From: Epinephelus fuscoguttatus
Lineage: Eukaryota > Chordata > Actinopteri > Perciformes > Serranidae
DNA length: 64,000 nucleotides
Assembly (NCBI RefSeq): GCF_011397635.1
Contig: NC_064760.1
Location: forward strand, 27,316,856 to 27,380,855
Direction: 5' to 3'
The translations under genes and the position numbers were made by a program. The notes under the pieces are model-generated. The model had not been told where the DNA came from and searched no databases. It saw nothing but the letters and a program-made list of their open reading frames with translations. Of this stretch, positions 24,110-37,259 are shown one piece after another (the first letter of the stretch is position 1; every line of letters starts with the position of its first letter).

Positions 24110-24480
24110 CTCTGACCTTTTCACACATGGACGTTTGGTCATGGACCTTCCATGTCCAGATACGACATGAAAGGTACCCTGGGTGTGTTTGTTGTTGACG
24201 CTCTAGGACGCCATGTCAAGTTCTGCCTGTTACAGGCATTCTTCTTTCATAATCCACATCCATTTTCACAGGAAATTTACTGTTTACATGGTCTCTTTCA
24301 AAATAAATGCACTACGTCAGCACAGCAAATTTTTTGCCCCCCAACAACTAACGCATGGGGTTGGGTTTAGGCAACGAGAACATGTGGTTAGATTTAGGGT
24401 AAAAGAACAGGATTTGGTGTTATAATCGTACGGGACGCAAACACCATGACAGTTGGTGTGTGTTGGACCGCGTTTCTCCC
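24110..24480 (+). repeat. Dispersed repeat fragment (24.1-kb copy)
   Basis: GGACGTTTGGTCATGGACC and CTTCCATGTCC are the inverted form of the 17.5-kb copy. TTGGGTTTAGGCAACGAGAA and ATGTGGTTAGATTTAGG resemble a fish repeat motif also seen inside MITE copy 1 at about 15.98 kb. It has no coding potential. Confidence 0.5.
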
Positions 24481-27400
24481 TGACGCTGCTGAGCACCGTT
24501 AAACTATAGCAGCGACCCGCCACATATCATGCTGGTATTTAAGGACAGCTTTTTCCTTAGTCTGCCCAAGAGCCGGATTTTGACATCTTCGGAGCGAGAC
24601 TGAGTTGGTTTAAGTGGTGTGCACAAGGCTATAGTAAGACCAATAGAAGAACAATAAAGCGGCAGCTCACTGTCAACTTTATACTTCTTTACTTTAGGGC
24701 TGTATCTTGACACAGTATCACAACTCAGGGGTTACGATTCAGTATATTGAGATATATTGCAATAGACCTACTTCATGACTGACGACAGATTACAGCACTG
24801 CTATTTAGCAGTCGGGGGTTTGAACGCAGCACATGTAAACTATGAATTAAACAACTGATACTGTATTGATTTAAAAAAAAAAAAAAACACCATCAAAAAA
24901 CATAAAATTGTGATACTCAAGTGTATGTCTGCTACCTAGCAGGTCTGCGGTTAGCTAACGTTCGTTAGCTTGTTTATCGTCTGTTTATGAAAATACATTA
25001 GTTCCACCTGTATAGTTCCAACTTGGTGCATCATGTCTACAAACTGTATGACAGTCCTGCCATTGTGAGGTGAACAGAAAAATGCAAAGTGATCTTGCTT
25101 TGTTAATCAATAATGTGTTGGGGCACATATAGTAAGTTTCAACCATCGAGCTGCGGGCTGTTTAACATCAGTCTGCGGGCCATAATTGGTCTCACACTTT
25201 GGACATGGCTTCTCTAAAGAGTTTGGCTCCGAAACCAAAGATAAAACGTAAGGCATGGATTAGTGCTTATCTGTTCAAACATAGACTATATATGAAGATG
25301 GGACACAGCTCCCTTTAAACTGAAGCCCAAACATCTCGACTGATTCTTATTATACTGATATTTTGGTTTGGTTTTAGTTGTTTAGTTTAAAAATGAGGTT
25401 TGACGTAATGATTGACAGCTCAATCATGGGAATTTGATCCAGTGGACATTGTTACTACGCAGACTCTGGCTCCAAATGACATCACTAGTGCAAGATGGCG
25501 ACTGCTGTATCTTGGATGTTTTAGCTTCATGTTTGTATGATGGGAGGACATAGAGATATGATGTCTATCTTTATTTACATTGTTATTGGCTCAAGTTGCC
25601 ACATTAGCATGTCTGGCTAACTAGCTTACTGTGTAACCTAATGCAGCCATAGACGCCAAGAAGGTTTTAAGGGATTACGCTTGTTTGAAAAGATTTAAAA
25701 GGCTTGCCCGCATGTATGTTCTTCTGCTTGAGTTGCATCCTTCGAATCTCTGCAACGGAGGTGCAAAGTTAACATGATCAAAAATGGCCACAACTACGAC
25801 CAAGACCCAGTTTGGAAAATACCTGAATTTCTCTTTAAGTGACAGCAGTATTTTCGCTGTTTTTCTGGTCAGAGGTGACAGGATGCTGCATGTTAGCATA
25901 ATGATTTGTTTTCAGATTTTTATTTTCCAGATACAGACACTGAGCTGCACTGAAAACAAAGGTGTTTTTCTTTGTGTTGCACCCACCATCACCACCGTGA
26001 GCCAACCAACCAACCAACCCCACACCAATCTGGCTGCATTGAGGAAGTGAAACAGATCCCTCCTTGTTGACATTTCAATGTTTGCCTCATCCTCTTGGGA
26101 GGATCTCAGTGAAACAGGAAGAGAACCATAGCTGTGCATCACAAGCACCATTTATAGAGAGCCCTATTTTTAGTGAGCAGATTTCGCCACGTTGCATCCA
26201 TAAGGAGCGAGGCTTGGGGACCGAATCGCTGCAACCCCGAAAACAGCCTGTGTGTGATGATAGATGAAGAACTGCTTCCCTCTTGGGACAGTGAATGTCC
26301 TCCAACACAAGTTCAAAGGAAAAAGCTTTGTTAAGGCTCTGATACATTTTGCTCCATGTGCAGAAATACATGTGACAATAACCAGATTATAAGAAATATA
26401 CTCCCAAAGCCTTTCTACCTTTGTCAGCTGAGGCAAACTGAAACCTATAATCCTGGTCAACAAAGACAGCAGTCTGAACCCATATGTTACAAAAATGAAA
26501 GTTAAAAAAACCCTCTTTTTAAAGTCTCTATTTAGCTGCTATTTAACTAAGAAGAGATATGGGTGAGGATGTGAATGGACTACCAGAAACTCATAAAAAA
26601 GGAGGGTATTAGATTCTTAATACTCCAGCAGAGAATAAAATAGCAAAAACCTGGAAGGGGACTGTAACATAATGAATTTGTCAGGGATATAGTGGCCTCT
26701 CCTCCACTCTGCACCCGGACGCATATCTCTTCCTCTCAGCCTCCATTCAATAGGAACACAGCATGAAATCTCTGAGTTTGAAATCCAATGCCCCTTTCCC
26801 CGTCTTTGAAAACCAGATCCGCTTTGGATGGCGTTTCGCCTCGCACTTAGCACAGTCTGAATCCTAATACCCCAATGAAAAAATCAATGAATCTTTTTTT
26901 GCATATCAAATATACACAACGTCACGGCAGTGCATGGCCTGGCCTGGCCCAGGTGACCTTGCTGGCCTATCCCACAGAACCACCTGAACGCAGCTGTTGC
27001 CGCTCTGCTTTCCTGACCGATCAATAGCCTCAGATCCTGGCCCTGGCCTTACAGTCTTTAAAGACGGTCGATAACCAACATCCTCCTCTAGGATGCAAAG
27101 TAACATTAAATCTTCAATCAAAAAACATCACTGCCACTGCTAACGGCCCTCAATTATCCGGCAGGGTTGCCTGCAGGCCTTGCATTTCCCACAACAGCTT
27201 TCTTTAGCATGAGACAGGTCTGACAGCATGATTACAGCCCTTGTATTAGAAAATTATTGCAAAGCCTTAGAGTGGGAGAATAACCCTGCTTATCAGATAT
27301 TAGGTAACCAGAAAAGACTGTTATTCGCACATGGAATAATAGAGGCATGATGTAAAACCAAGAAAACAGGATTTCATTTTTCATACAATGAACATAAGGA

Positions 27401-29037
27401 TTAATCCTCACATCCATTGTATGAGAAATGAAATAAGACTGTATTGTACAAGGCTTGAAAGAGACCGTAATTCACTTGCGTTGTAATGTTATAAATCCAA
27501 GGTGATAACCGGTGTTATTGTAGCAATGTGGGAGACGTCTGGAGCTATACATCAAGGCAGGCACAGGATAATTTCTGCTAAGCTTGACATCGGGAATTGA
27601 AAGATGAAACATGCAATTTATCTCTTTCTTCTGAAAAAAGACTCTTAGTGGGAGAGGTCCCGCTGCCTGCAGCACGTCTCCATAAATATCCAAGACCAAC
27701 ATGTTTTTCTGCTCACTCATCTAATTTTAGATGACTGACATCTCAGGAAGTGAATGGAAATGCGGCTGACTAACTGGGAGACTTAAGATCTTCCTCCTGA
27801 GGTTCACATCTTTGTTATATTCGTTCATCATGATGGTAGAGAAAGAGTATTCCCATGACTGTGCTACCGTTTTCATGACAGATAATGATCATATGCAAAT
27901 GCTTTTGGCTCACCGAAAATCTTACAGTGGCTCAAACTGGTTTGCCAAGAAGATACTTCTGTGAATTATTTTTAAAAAACGGGCAGATAGCTTAGTCACA
28001 GCAAAAACATTTACATCCTTGCGTCACAACCCTGGGGCTCAGTTTTCCCATTAATGCCACTTCATTTATTTATTTGTTAAAAACATATTTCATAGACTTT
28101 TATGACTGTTATCAGGGTCAACCTCCCCTTTTTAAGCCACATTGTGCTTCGAGCTGTAGTTATACTAAACCTACATACTGTGTGCTCTTTCATGACGAGC
28201 CTGCAGGGACGTGGTTCGAGAAATGGGAGCCAATTTACAGCCTTAGAGTACATTTGGGGTCTAACTCTGGCCTGATTCTGCCAAGTCCAATGTGTGGAAA
28301 TACCAATGGAACTGATTACAAATGAGTCCAGGGGAATAAATGACAAAATAACGGTGAATGTCATCACCATCGCGCCCTGCGGAAAACTGGGAGTGATATC
28401 CTGCATAGTGGGACCTCCTTAATGCAAATATAGAGAGGAAGATACACACACACACACACATGCAGACACAACACAGGCTCAAAGGGAGGTACATGCACGT
28501 CTGTGAGCCCCGAGTCCCTTTTCATCTCATTCACACTTCAAACCATTATCAGCACATCCACACATTTGTTTACTGATCGCTTATTGGACATAATCCTTCA
28601 TGAAATTGTGGCTTAACTATATATAATTTCAACTTAATTTGACAGTGCCGTTACCGTGATGTCCTCTACTTCAAACTCTTTGAGTCTGTGTAGTAAAAAA
28701 TAGCCAAAATTAAAGGCAAGCATGGATTATCCACCAGGCTAATTGGGCCGGTGCTCGGGGCCTCCAACCTCTAGGGGCCTCCAAAACCCCACCAAAATCG
28801 TCCTGTCTTTGTCGTTATTAAAAAATCAAATCTAATAAATTAATTTATAACTTGCTTGCAATTTTGTGGCTATTATGACACACAAAATTCAGATGATGGC
28901 AGGAAGTGATAAATCCATATACTGCGTGACTGGAAACAGAGGAACATGACTATGTAAAAGGGTTGGATGAACCTGCAGGCGGCATGTTTTGTCAGAGAGT
29001 GAAACTAATGTTGGATGTGATCCACACGAAACGAACT
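24481..29037. other. Intergenic, no gene seen
   Basis: It contains an A-run at about 24873-24886, a short (CCAA)n run at about 26003-26017 and a (CA)n run at 28444-28460. The stretch 24697-24780 and the block 25260-25560 have the look of old dispersed repeats, but I cannot define ends. The part 26900-27450 lacks repeat features. No PRELID2 or GRXCR2 exon, expected here from human gene order, is recognisable. Confidence 0.5.
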
Positions 29038-29420
29038 CAGCTGGCACCAGACATCAACATGACATCAAAAAAGATGTGAAATTTTGATTACAGTGAAAAT
29101 CAAATCAGTGTTTTTTGCATGTCTGCCGATGTTAGAATTTTATATTGTGTGGACGTTAACATTATGATGCTTTACAGACATTTTTGTTCTCCATACCTTT
29201 CGACTAAATGTAATTGTTCTATGTAAAGATGACGTTGGAAGAAGTTGGATTTTGCTTCCTTGACGACACATCGTAAAAGCAATCAATCAATTTGTTGTCA
29301 GAATTTTATGTGGACTTGACTTTGGCTTTTTATGTTGCTCTGATATTGACTTTTGGTCATCCAATGCCACAACCTAACTTTAACCAAACATCAACATCTA
29401 TTGATGTTGGCAGCCAGCTG
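29038..29420. mobile_element. MITE with CAGCTGG ends
   Basis: Left CAGCTGGCACCAGACATCAA and the complement of the right end, CCAGCTGGCTGCCAACATCA, are imperfect inverted repeats around about 380 bases. Inside are repeated ATCAACAT/GATGTTG words on both strands. There is no coding capacity. Confidence 0.6.
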
Positions 29421-30022
29421 GGAAGAAGAGTGTTGTTGTTGTTTTTTTAACCAGAATTTCACTGATTTGCCCAGTGTTGCAAGCTGATGAAAGTGTGCAT
29501 GAGTCTAGTAGACTGTAACTATTTTGTATGCGGTTGGGTCCGTGACTGATAAGACTGTTTTTGGCCGGTGAGTAAATGCTCTTGAGTATAATATTTATAT
29601 GTTAATAATAATATTTCAAGTCTGTACATGTATGCACTGCTGTCAGGCTAACGTGACTATCTAACATTATATGACTTTACTATTTTCTACCTACTAGGTC
29701 AAAAGTTCCCAAAGGTCTGATGAAACAGCATCAAAAATCTGAGTCGTGGCTAAAAACACAGAAAAATTGTTATAGCATGTTGCAATTGCATCCAACTCGA
29801 GGCATGTTTAACACAAGGCTTTACTGTAACTGTCTGACATTAGGTAACTACACTTAGGTGTGCTGAAATATGAACCAGTGAATGTAGACTTATTTTATTT
29901 GCAATCAGGAAAAATATTCTGGATTTGCTACCTGAATCATGATGATGATTAGTGAGGTGAACATTTGAACTTGGATAGTAGAAACGATACGAAAGCTGTA
30001 ATATAGAATAAATAGAGCTAGT

Positions 30023-31054
30023 CCATACCCATTGGTAGCTTTGTCACCTTCTACCTATGCCAATCCTCAATGCCTATGTGCAGTTTCACATAGATTGACC
30101 ACGTCAGTGAGTAGGAAAATGTCGAACAGACAGAATGACTGACTGACAGAATGACACACTGACAGTTTCCGTGATTATGTACAGCATACCATACCATGAC
30201 TTAGTCATACCAAAAATTAGGAAAACAAACATTGGTCCACAGGGGGAGCCACAGCGACCGGTCGCATTTTAGCTATTTTTAAGCATTTTTGTGTTGTTAT
30301 AGCGCCACCCAGTTGCCAATTAGAGTTAAATTTCTCCAGTCACCTTGAGGCATCCTGTTCTACATATCTACCAAGCTTAGTAAAAATCGATATGGCAGTT
30401 AGGCCTAGATAAGAAATTAGCTCTCTAGCGCCCCCATTTTGTTTGATGGGGTCAATAATGGAGGGGTCCCCTCAGAATATGTGTGGTCATATGCCTACAA
30501 AGTTGCGTGGTGATCGGTGAAACCCTTGAGATGTTATACGCCTTTATGTGATGAGCCACGCCCTCCGCAATATTCATTGCCTTATAGAAGCTCAGTTTTA
30601 GTAAGTTTTCCAACTTTTGCCAAGAGGGAACTTTAGATATTGGTCTCCAGATTATGTTCACCCAGTTTCATGCAGATCGGTCAAACTTCCTAGGAAGAGA
30701 TCGATTTTAAGTGTTTTTTTAAAAATTCAAAATGGCGGAAAATCTATATAACCGGAAGTTATGGGTTCTTGAGGCAAATTTGTTCCTCATGAGGAGAGGC
30801 ATCTCTGTGCAAAGTTTCATGTCTCTACGACATACGGGGCATGAGATATGCCCACTCAAAGTTTGCAATTTCAGTCAGTTGCTATAGCGCCCCCCTTTGG
30901 CCAATTAATGTAATATTGCTTCATTCACATCCTCCCATGACCCTCTACCACTGTGCCAAATTTCACATGGATTGACCAAGTCAGTGAGGAGAAAAACGTG
31001 GAACAGACACACACAGAGTTTTGTCATTATATAGTAAGAATATAGAGTAAGAAT
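30023..31054 (+). mobile_element. Retroposon-like repeat with 11-bp flanking duplication
   Basis: ATAGAGCTAGT occurs immediately left (30012-30022) and right (31055-31065) of the element, as in a target-site duplication. The right end has a short AT-rich tandem tail (AGTAAGAATATAG twice), as retroposons often do. Internally it has direct repeats: TTTCACAT.GATTGACCA.GTCAGTGAG near 30085 and 30965, and TATAGCGCC...CCAATTA near 30298 and 30883. No reverse-transcriptase frame is present. The family is not identified. Confidence 0.55.
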
Positions 31055-31140
31055 ATAGAGCTAGTAAAGAGCCCGATAAGGACGATGCTAACATTGCTAG
31101 CAAAGAGGAGGACAGTAACTGTTTCCCAGTAGCAGCCACT

Positions 31141-31683
31141 AAAAGCACAGTTCACCAAAACCACACCACATTCTCATTTTTGGTGTTATCAAGTCATGCA
31201 GGAGTTTTAGATTTATCCTGTCCTGGTTTTGAGATATGTATCTCTAAGATTTCTGCTGCCATCCCAGTACAACAAAAGTGAAAATAACTTGTGTTTGTGT
31301 TGCTTAAAGCAGTAGAAAATATATATATATTTATATACATATTTAAAAATGCAGCAGAAACAATCTCTTTCAAAAATACACTGTCCTAGTTACTCTGCAA
31401 AAGATTCCTCTGGTTTCTCTTTGGAACTACTGAAGAAATAGTCGCCTTAAAAACAGCTGACACTCAGGTTTGTGGATTATTCAGGATAATGAGGGACTGA
31501 CTTCTGAAACGATTTATGAGTTATTGATTTTTTGTGCTGTGAGCACCACAAACAAAACTCCAGTTCCTTCTATTGTATGGAGGTGGGCACTGAAATCTCA
31601 GAGCTCTCAAAACCAAAACATCTGCATAACAGTCAAGTGAGAAAATATGTTGTCTTGGAATGTGAGTGAACCGACCCCTTAAA
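31141..31683. mobile_element. Divergent relative of MITE family A
   Basis: The left end AAAGCACAGTTCACC and the complement of the right end AAGGGGTCGGTTCACTCAC are weakly inverted. The interior GTGAGCACCACAAACAAAAC and CCAGTTCCTTCTATTGTATG parallels GAGCACCACAAACTGAG and TAGTTCCATTATA of family A. It is longer diverged than the other copies. Confidence 0.5.
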
Positions 31684-33367
31684 GTGTAACATCACCCACA
31701 CATACAACATATTGATTTATTGATTGATTGGAGACCATGTTTCACTGCACCAGAACTACATCAAATTATTCATCTACAAACTCTCACACAACTCTTGCAG
31801 TATAATGTCATTATAAAGTCTCGTTTATCCAGTTGTATGCTCAGTGCTTCCCAAACACATGCATTTTTGCTAAAACTGGACAATTTAAAACCAAACTAAA
31901 AGTGAAACTGATCTATGCTGTCTTCACAGCCAGACTCCAATAATTAGTTTGTTTTGTTTTGTTTTGTTTTGTTTGGGGGTTTTGTGCAAATTCAAGGTAA
32001 CACAGCATGACTATTTGATTTACAAAGACTCATTTTGTGTTTGAAGTATTCCTTTATAATTGGATGGTCTGAGTATTTTCACACACAACATGTTTAATAT
32101 TTTATTTGACAAAAATCTCTGCTTGTTTGCAAATTTGTGGAACAAAAAGGGGCTCCAAAACTGAGAAGTGTGAAAAGAGCTGAATCTAATGCAGGTAATG
32201 CAATATGTAATAACGATAATAATTATTTAGTTTATGTAGCACCTTTCAAAACAACTGTTACAAAATGCTAAATGCAAAATGCTACACACAAGGACTCATC
32301 AAATCAAACACAAATTTAAAGTCAGCAAATACATAAAAGTATAGATGATAAAACAACCAAGAAAAGTTAAGAAAAAGCCACAGTATTAATTTGTCCACCC
32401 ATTTGGATAAGTGAGGGTAAGCACAATATTAGAAACACTTCACAGTATGATGAAATTAAATAGAGTGGTGCAGCAATGAGTCCTGGAACCTGGAAACGAG
32501 TTAGCATTTTGCACTCGCAGTTCCTTCGTCTCAGAGTCATGCATCACTGTGTGTGGCAAGGGATCCACTTGTCCACTCTTTTCTTGTCTTTTTCGTTTGC
32601 TCTGCCTTTCTTTTCTTCTTCCTCGAGCGCAGGCGTTGCGTTTTCTTGTTGTCAGCAGTTTTCATCAGTGAAATACGATTTTGGCTGGTTTTTGGAGGGG
32701 GCTCTCCCCGCAGCAAGAGACTGAAGATGCTGCTCTACTCATGACACCACTGGAGGACCCCTCATCTCAAAGTCAGTGGGTTTTTGGGAAGATGTCTGAA
32801 ATAAGGTCTGTGGTTAACACACATACCCCAAATCATGAAATTTAAAGCCTGTATATGTCTTTAAAATGATGGTTTCTAACAAGTGGCTCTACTACAGAAC
32901 AACATCAAACTGAACACGGCTTTACAGCCTCGTTGTGGTGGAAATGTCAAAGTCATCCACTTGTAGTGTAGTTTGTTCTGCGCAACGCTAGCTTTTTAGT
33001 TATGCCGTTTGCATTTAGGCTTCAAAGAATCAAAGAAGTGGTGTCCATTTGTGAAGATTATCTTGCTGAACAAAATGTGTAAGCATCATAAACCTTTGTT
33101 TGCCACAGAGCTTATTTTCTGCAATAATCCAAAATCCAAAGGAAAAATCCCACAGACTTTCTAACGAGGGAACCAGGGCGATGCTAACTTCCGCATGAGC
33201 CTACAAAAAATGTCATCACTGCAGCACTCCATACAAGAGGGATTTATTAAAGGCCTGGAAACTGAGTCTCTTGATTCATTTATGAATGCACATTTGAGGA
33301 CCAAAAACTGAAGGGTTTCCTCAAATTAGGCCCTGGGTACTCAGAGGGCTGGTTCTCATCACTACAG

Positions 33368-33368
<1 letters not shown>
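31684..33368. other. Intergenic, no gene seen; TTTTG repeat and an old element fragment
   Basis: It includes a (TTTTG)n microsatellite at 31948-31974. Positions 33020-33230 (CATAAACCTTTGTTTGCCAC then AGAGCTTATT) match an internal part of the element at the right edge of the window (63725-63870). The remainder has only short chance frames. Confidence 0.5.

Positions 33369-33461
<93 letters not shown>
33369..33461. repeat. Compound (CG)(CA)(TA) microsatellite
   Basis: A short (CG)n run passes into about 20 CA units and then into about 20 TA units over 93 bases. It alternates purine and pyrimidine throughout, so it is Z-DNA prone, and it should be length-polymorphic. Confidence 0.95.
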
Positions 33462-33464
<3 letters not shown>

Positions 33465-35827
33465 CTGCAGTGACAGGTGTCAGTCAATAGTGCTGACTTC
33501 AGCAGGCATTGAGTCCACAGCGAGTCTACTTTTGCACTCCTTTGGCGCCCTATCTCAGCTATCAGCTAACCGCTCTGGTGCCAGCACTGAGATACAACAA
33601 CGACCGCACAATCATTCATTTTCCTAGACAACTGCTGTCAGCATTACAGTTAGTTATATGTATTATCTCTGCAGCTCCACACATTCTGGGATCCTCTGGG
33701 ATCCATCCAGCCTCCTGCACTGCACAAAAACCAGGTTCTGAATCCGGGTTGCAAAGCTCCTAATTAGTCAAAGATATCCAGGGATCCTTAACAACGAGTG
33801 TAGGGAGAGTGGGGACAAGAGAGAGCTGGGTGCCTACCTATGCTCACCTGTGCTCCCCCTGGGACACAGAGTCCACCAGTGGGTGAAGGAAGGGAGAAAA
33901 ATGAGGGTGCAATAGAGAGGCCACTTCACTGCCTTGTTAAGAGGTCAGTCAAGTGAACTTGAAGCTCCGAAGCATTTGTGCAGGTGTACTTAATGTTTTT
34001 TTTAAACATTTCCTCTTGGCAGCTGTAAGGAGGCTGATTTACAGCTAAAGTGTCTTCCACTCGTCATTTTCCCCCTCATTACCTTATCCCCTTCTCAAGG
34101 ACTGCTCTGGAGAATATACAGGCTCAATTAAGCTGTTCTGACCGGAAATCCCATTGCTCATAAATCACCTCCAAGGGCTACTGATCAGCACTGCTACACC
34201 ACAGCGTAAAGGAGCTCACAGCGGTGTGTGCTGCTGAGCAGGGCAGTGGCTATTATAAATCAAAGGAAGAGTACAGAGTATATTGCAGAGGGTAAAATAC
34301 TGTAGGGCGCCGTATCGTAAATCTGGAAAATAATCACTGATTGTCTGTGAACTGTGATACCAGACAATGAATACAGCAGGACAGGTAAACAGTTACGATG
34401 TTATGGGACAATGGACAAGGACTTCCTCACCTTCTTATGTCTGTTCAGAGGCTGACATTATGGCAAGAACCTTCTACACTTTGGCCTTTCATGATGGAGT
34501 TTGTTGTGCTGGAGAGAAAACGGAAGGTTTCACTTTTCTGTTGAGCCAGATTTTGTACAGTCAAAATGTGCTGAGCTCAGCTAATGTGTCGGCCTATTAA
34601 ACAATCAGTAGGGGAACATTGTCTTAATTCCTCTCAACATTTTCCCAGCGCTGCGCAATTAGAATTGCATGCCTGAACCATACCTTGAGGTGTCATTGCT
34701 TTATAAAACATCCTCAAATAGCTTCAGAGCACTTTTCCTTGTATGTGTAACCCTTTTTAGCATATAAGCGAGATAAAGACTCTGTTCGCTGTTAATTTAT
34801 TTCATGCCTTTTAACGAGGGCCTAGGGAGAAAGCCTGCTCTGAATGCATTACAGAGCTGTTACTGTATAAGCAAGTAATCTCAGTATTAAATTTGAGCAT
34901 TTAATTTGACTGCGAGGAGACATAGGGGCTTCAGGTTTAATAAAACAAATCTGTGCTTTAAACTAACTGATAGAACAAAAATCATTGCTGGAGATTTGGT
35001 CTGCTGAATTTCATTTAATTGAAATCAGTTTCATATTGGAGGTGACTATCATGTGGCACACAGTGAAGAGGACTCTCTTTCTCTCTGTCACAATTCTTTG
35101 AATGAAATCCAATCTATTTTCAGTGGTAATCTGTTGTTTTAAAAGGATGGGGGGGTACAGCACCACACAACAGAAGCCGTATATTTATGCCAAATACATT
35201 TATTTCTACACTCATTAAACTGCATTCTTTTCTCTGGAGAAGTCATTATCTTATTGTCACCTTCCAATGCAGGACTGCAGGGTGTGTTTTTTGTATTTTT
35301 AGAAAGCTGAGTCCATTATGTACGTAAGAAACCCCCCGTGTTGGAGTAGCAGATTAATCCTCCCAGAGATTAAATGTAGCACACAGATGGTGGGCATGTT
35401 GCATCCACATCAGCTGACCTGCTACCATTGCTCTGTGATTATCAACAGTGCATTCAACATATCTGCACAGATTACCTAAAAGCATATCAGGCTGGAAACA
35501 TGAAATTCAAGGAATGAATACGGCGCTATTCTGGTGTTTGCTCTGGTGAAAATAAAGCATTACTGTTCTCTGGTCAGTTTGTGACAGATTAATAATAGCA
35601 GTGAACACGACCAAATAAAAATATGGTGCTTAAGATAGAAACAAACACTATTTTACATAGACCCTGGCAAACAATTGCTTTTTGAGGTCATGCCACTTAC
35701 ACTTGGCATTTTTCAGACTGATTTCAGTATTTTTTTTACTTAAAAATATTACTCCTGTCAGTTTGTCTTGTAGGGAAATAAAATGTACAGAAAATGTGAT
35801 TCAATATTAAACTTATAAAAGTCTAAA
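33462..35827. other. Intergenic, no gene seen
   Basis: No recognised repeat, exon or RNA gene. Parts of 34.6-35.6 kb are free of repeat character and could be conserved noncoding sequence, but this cannot be judged without comparison to other fish. Confidence 0.4.
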
Positions 35828-36927
35828 GGCCCTAACACACCAAACCAACAGTTGACCATAAGGCAATGTCGGGCCATGGGTGAGCGTTTGTCACCCTAGT
35901 TCTTGAATTGTGTCCTGCATCACTGGCACTATAGATGGCCCTTGTCAGATTTTTTTTCCAGCTGATTTATGTTGAATTGGGGTCGGAGCTGGCAGAGTCC
36001 GTCACTGAATGAAGTCACTCTGAATGGCAGTTCAACTCACTGCACAAGAGCAAAAACAGGAAAGTGAGGAAAGCAAACGAACAACTGAAGTCAAGAGGGC
36101 ATGAGATCAAAACAAACTTGTTAGATTACATGTTGTTGTGGGGTTTTTTTTATTACATGGTAAATATCCTTTTTTGTTTCAACATTGGTTTGTGTTGTTG
36201 ATGTGCTAATGGTGCATTCATTTTGTACTCGGATGTCGGAAATTCCCAGTTCCGAGTCAGAAGTTTAAACTCGAACGCACCCTGAGGTCGGATTTCCAAC
36301 TCAGAAACTCAGTGCAACTGTATCATCCCCGACTTAGGAATTCAAGATGGCTGCCAGTCACATACATAGTGAGTAAACACTCTGCTAAAGTTCTGTTTAT
36401 AGCAATTTTATCTTGTTTATTGCTACCTTCTCCATCTTTTATCCTCATCTGCGGCATTCATCAGTTGGAGTGCATGATGGTTTGAAGCTGTCTATACTCT
36501 GAAAGTGCAAGGGCAATAAAGGCTTTCTTGTGGGCCTCCATGTTTTTTTCCTGACTTGTCCACTGTTGTCAACTAGAATGCAACAACTGTTGTCAACTTG
36601 GAGGCGACGTCATTCCCACTTCCGACTTCCAACCTCTGAGTACAAAACGAACGCACCATAACTAACTAACTAGTGTCCTCAAGCCATCCTGTTGGTCGTC
36701 TGGTTTCTCTTTCTGAACGACGAATACAGACTACTGCCGCCTGCTGGTATGGAGAGTTATTTCGTTTCACGCAGGAGCAGAACCTATGTGCCAGCTGCTC
36801 ACTGACTGTAGTTTCTGCGGTGTGTTCAAGTGCAACTTAAAGGCTGAGACACAGGCAACATTAGGCGACGCAACCGTCTGCCTTTGTCGCCACTAGTTCT
36901 TGGACATTGGTTTGGTGTGTCTGGGCA
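35828..36927. mobile_element. MITE with CACACCAAACCAA ends
   Basis: Left GGCCCTAACACACCAAACCA and the complement of the right end TGCCCAGACACACCAAACCA are inverted, and further inside TTCTTG/ACTAGT and GGCAAT.TCG words pair. The total is 1.1 kb, of which about 450 bases are a separate nested element (36209-36659). No transposase frame is present. Confidence 0.65.
36209..36659. mobile_element. MITE nested in the 35.8-kb element
   Basis: Left ATGGTGCATTCATTTTGTAC and the complement of the right end ATGGTGCGTTCGTTTTGTAC form inverted repeats extending about 50 bases (CGGA.GTCGGAA). The element is 451 bases and noncoding. It must be younger than the element it interrupts. Confidence 0.8.
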
Positions 36928-37259
36928 TTAACAGTCTACAGCTATGCTAGTGGCTCTGAGAGGCTGAACTTTGGCACAGTAGTGCTAATCAAAGCCGACA
37001 TTCAGAATCATTGTCACAATGACAAGGCTCTGATGTTTAGCACGTATGAAGTTGACATGCACCATGTTCACTATCTTGGTTTAGTGTGTTATCATGTTAA
37101 ATATATTAGCAACATTTGCTAAATAGTAATGAACACAGAGTACAGATGAGATTGATGGGAATATTTTGGACACAAACCAACCAGTACACACAGCAAAAGA
37201 TTTGATTTGTTCAGTTATAAAACAAATCCACAAAACACAAGAATTCCTCTCCCTACACC

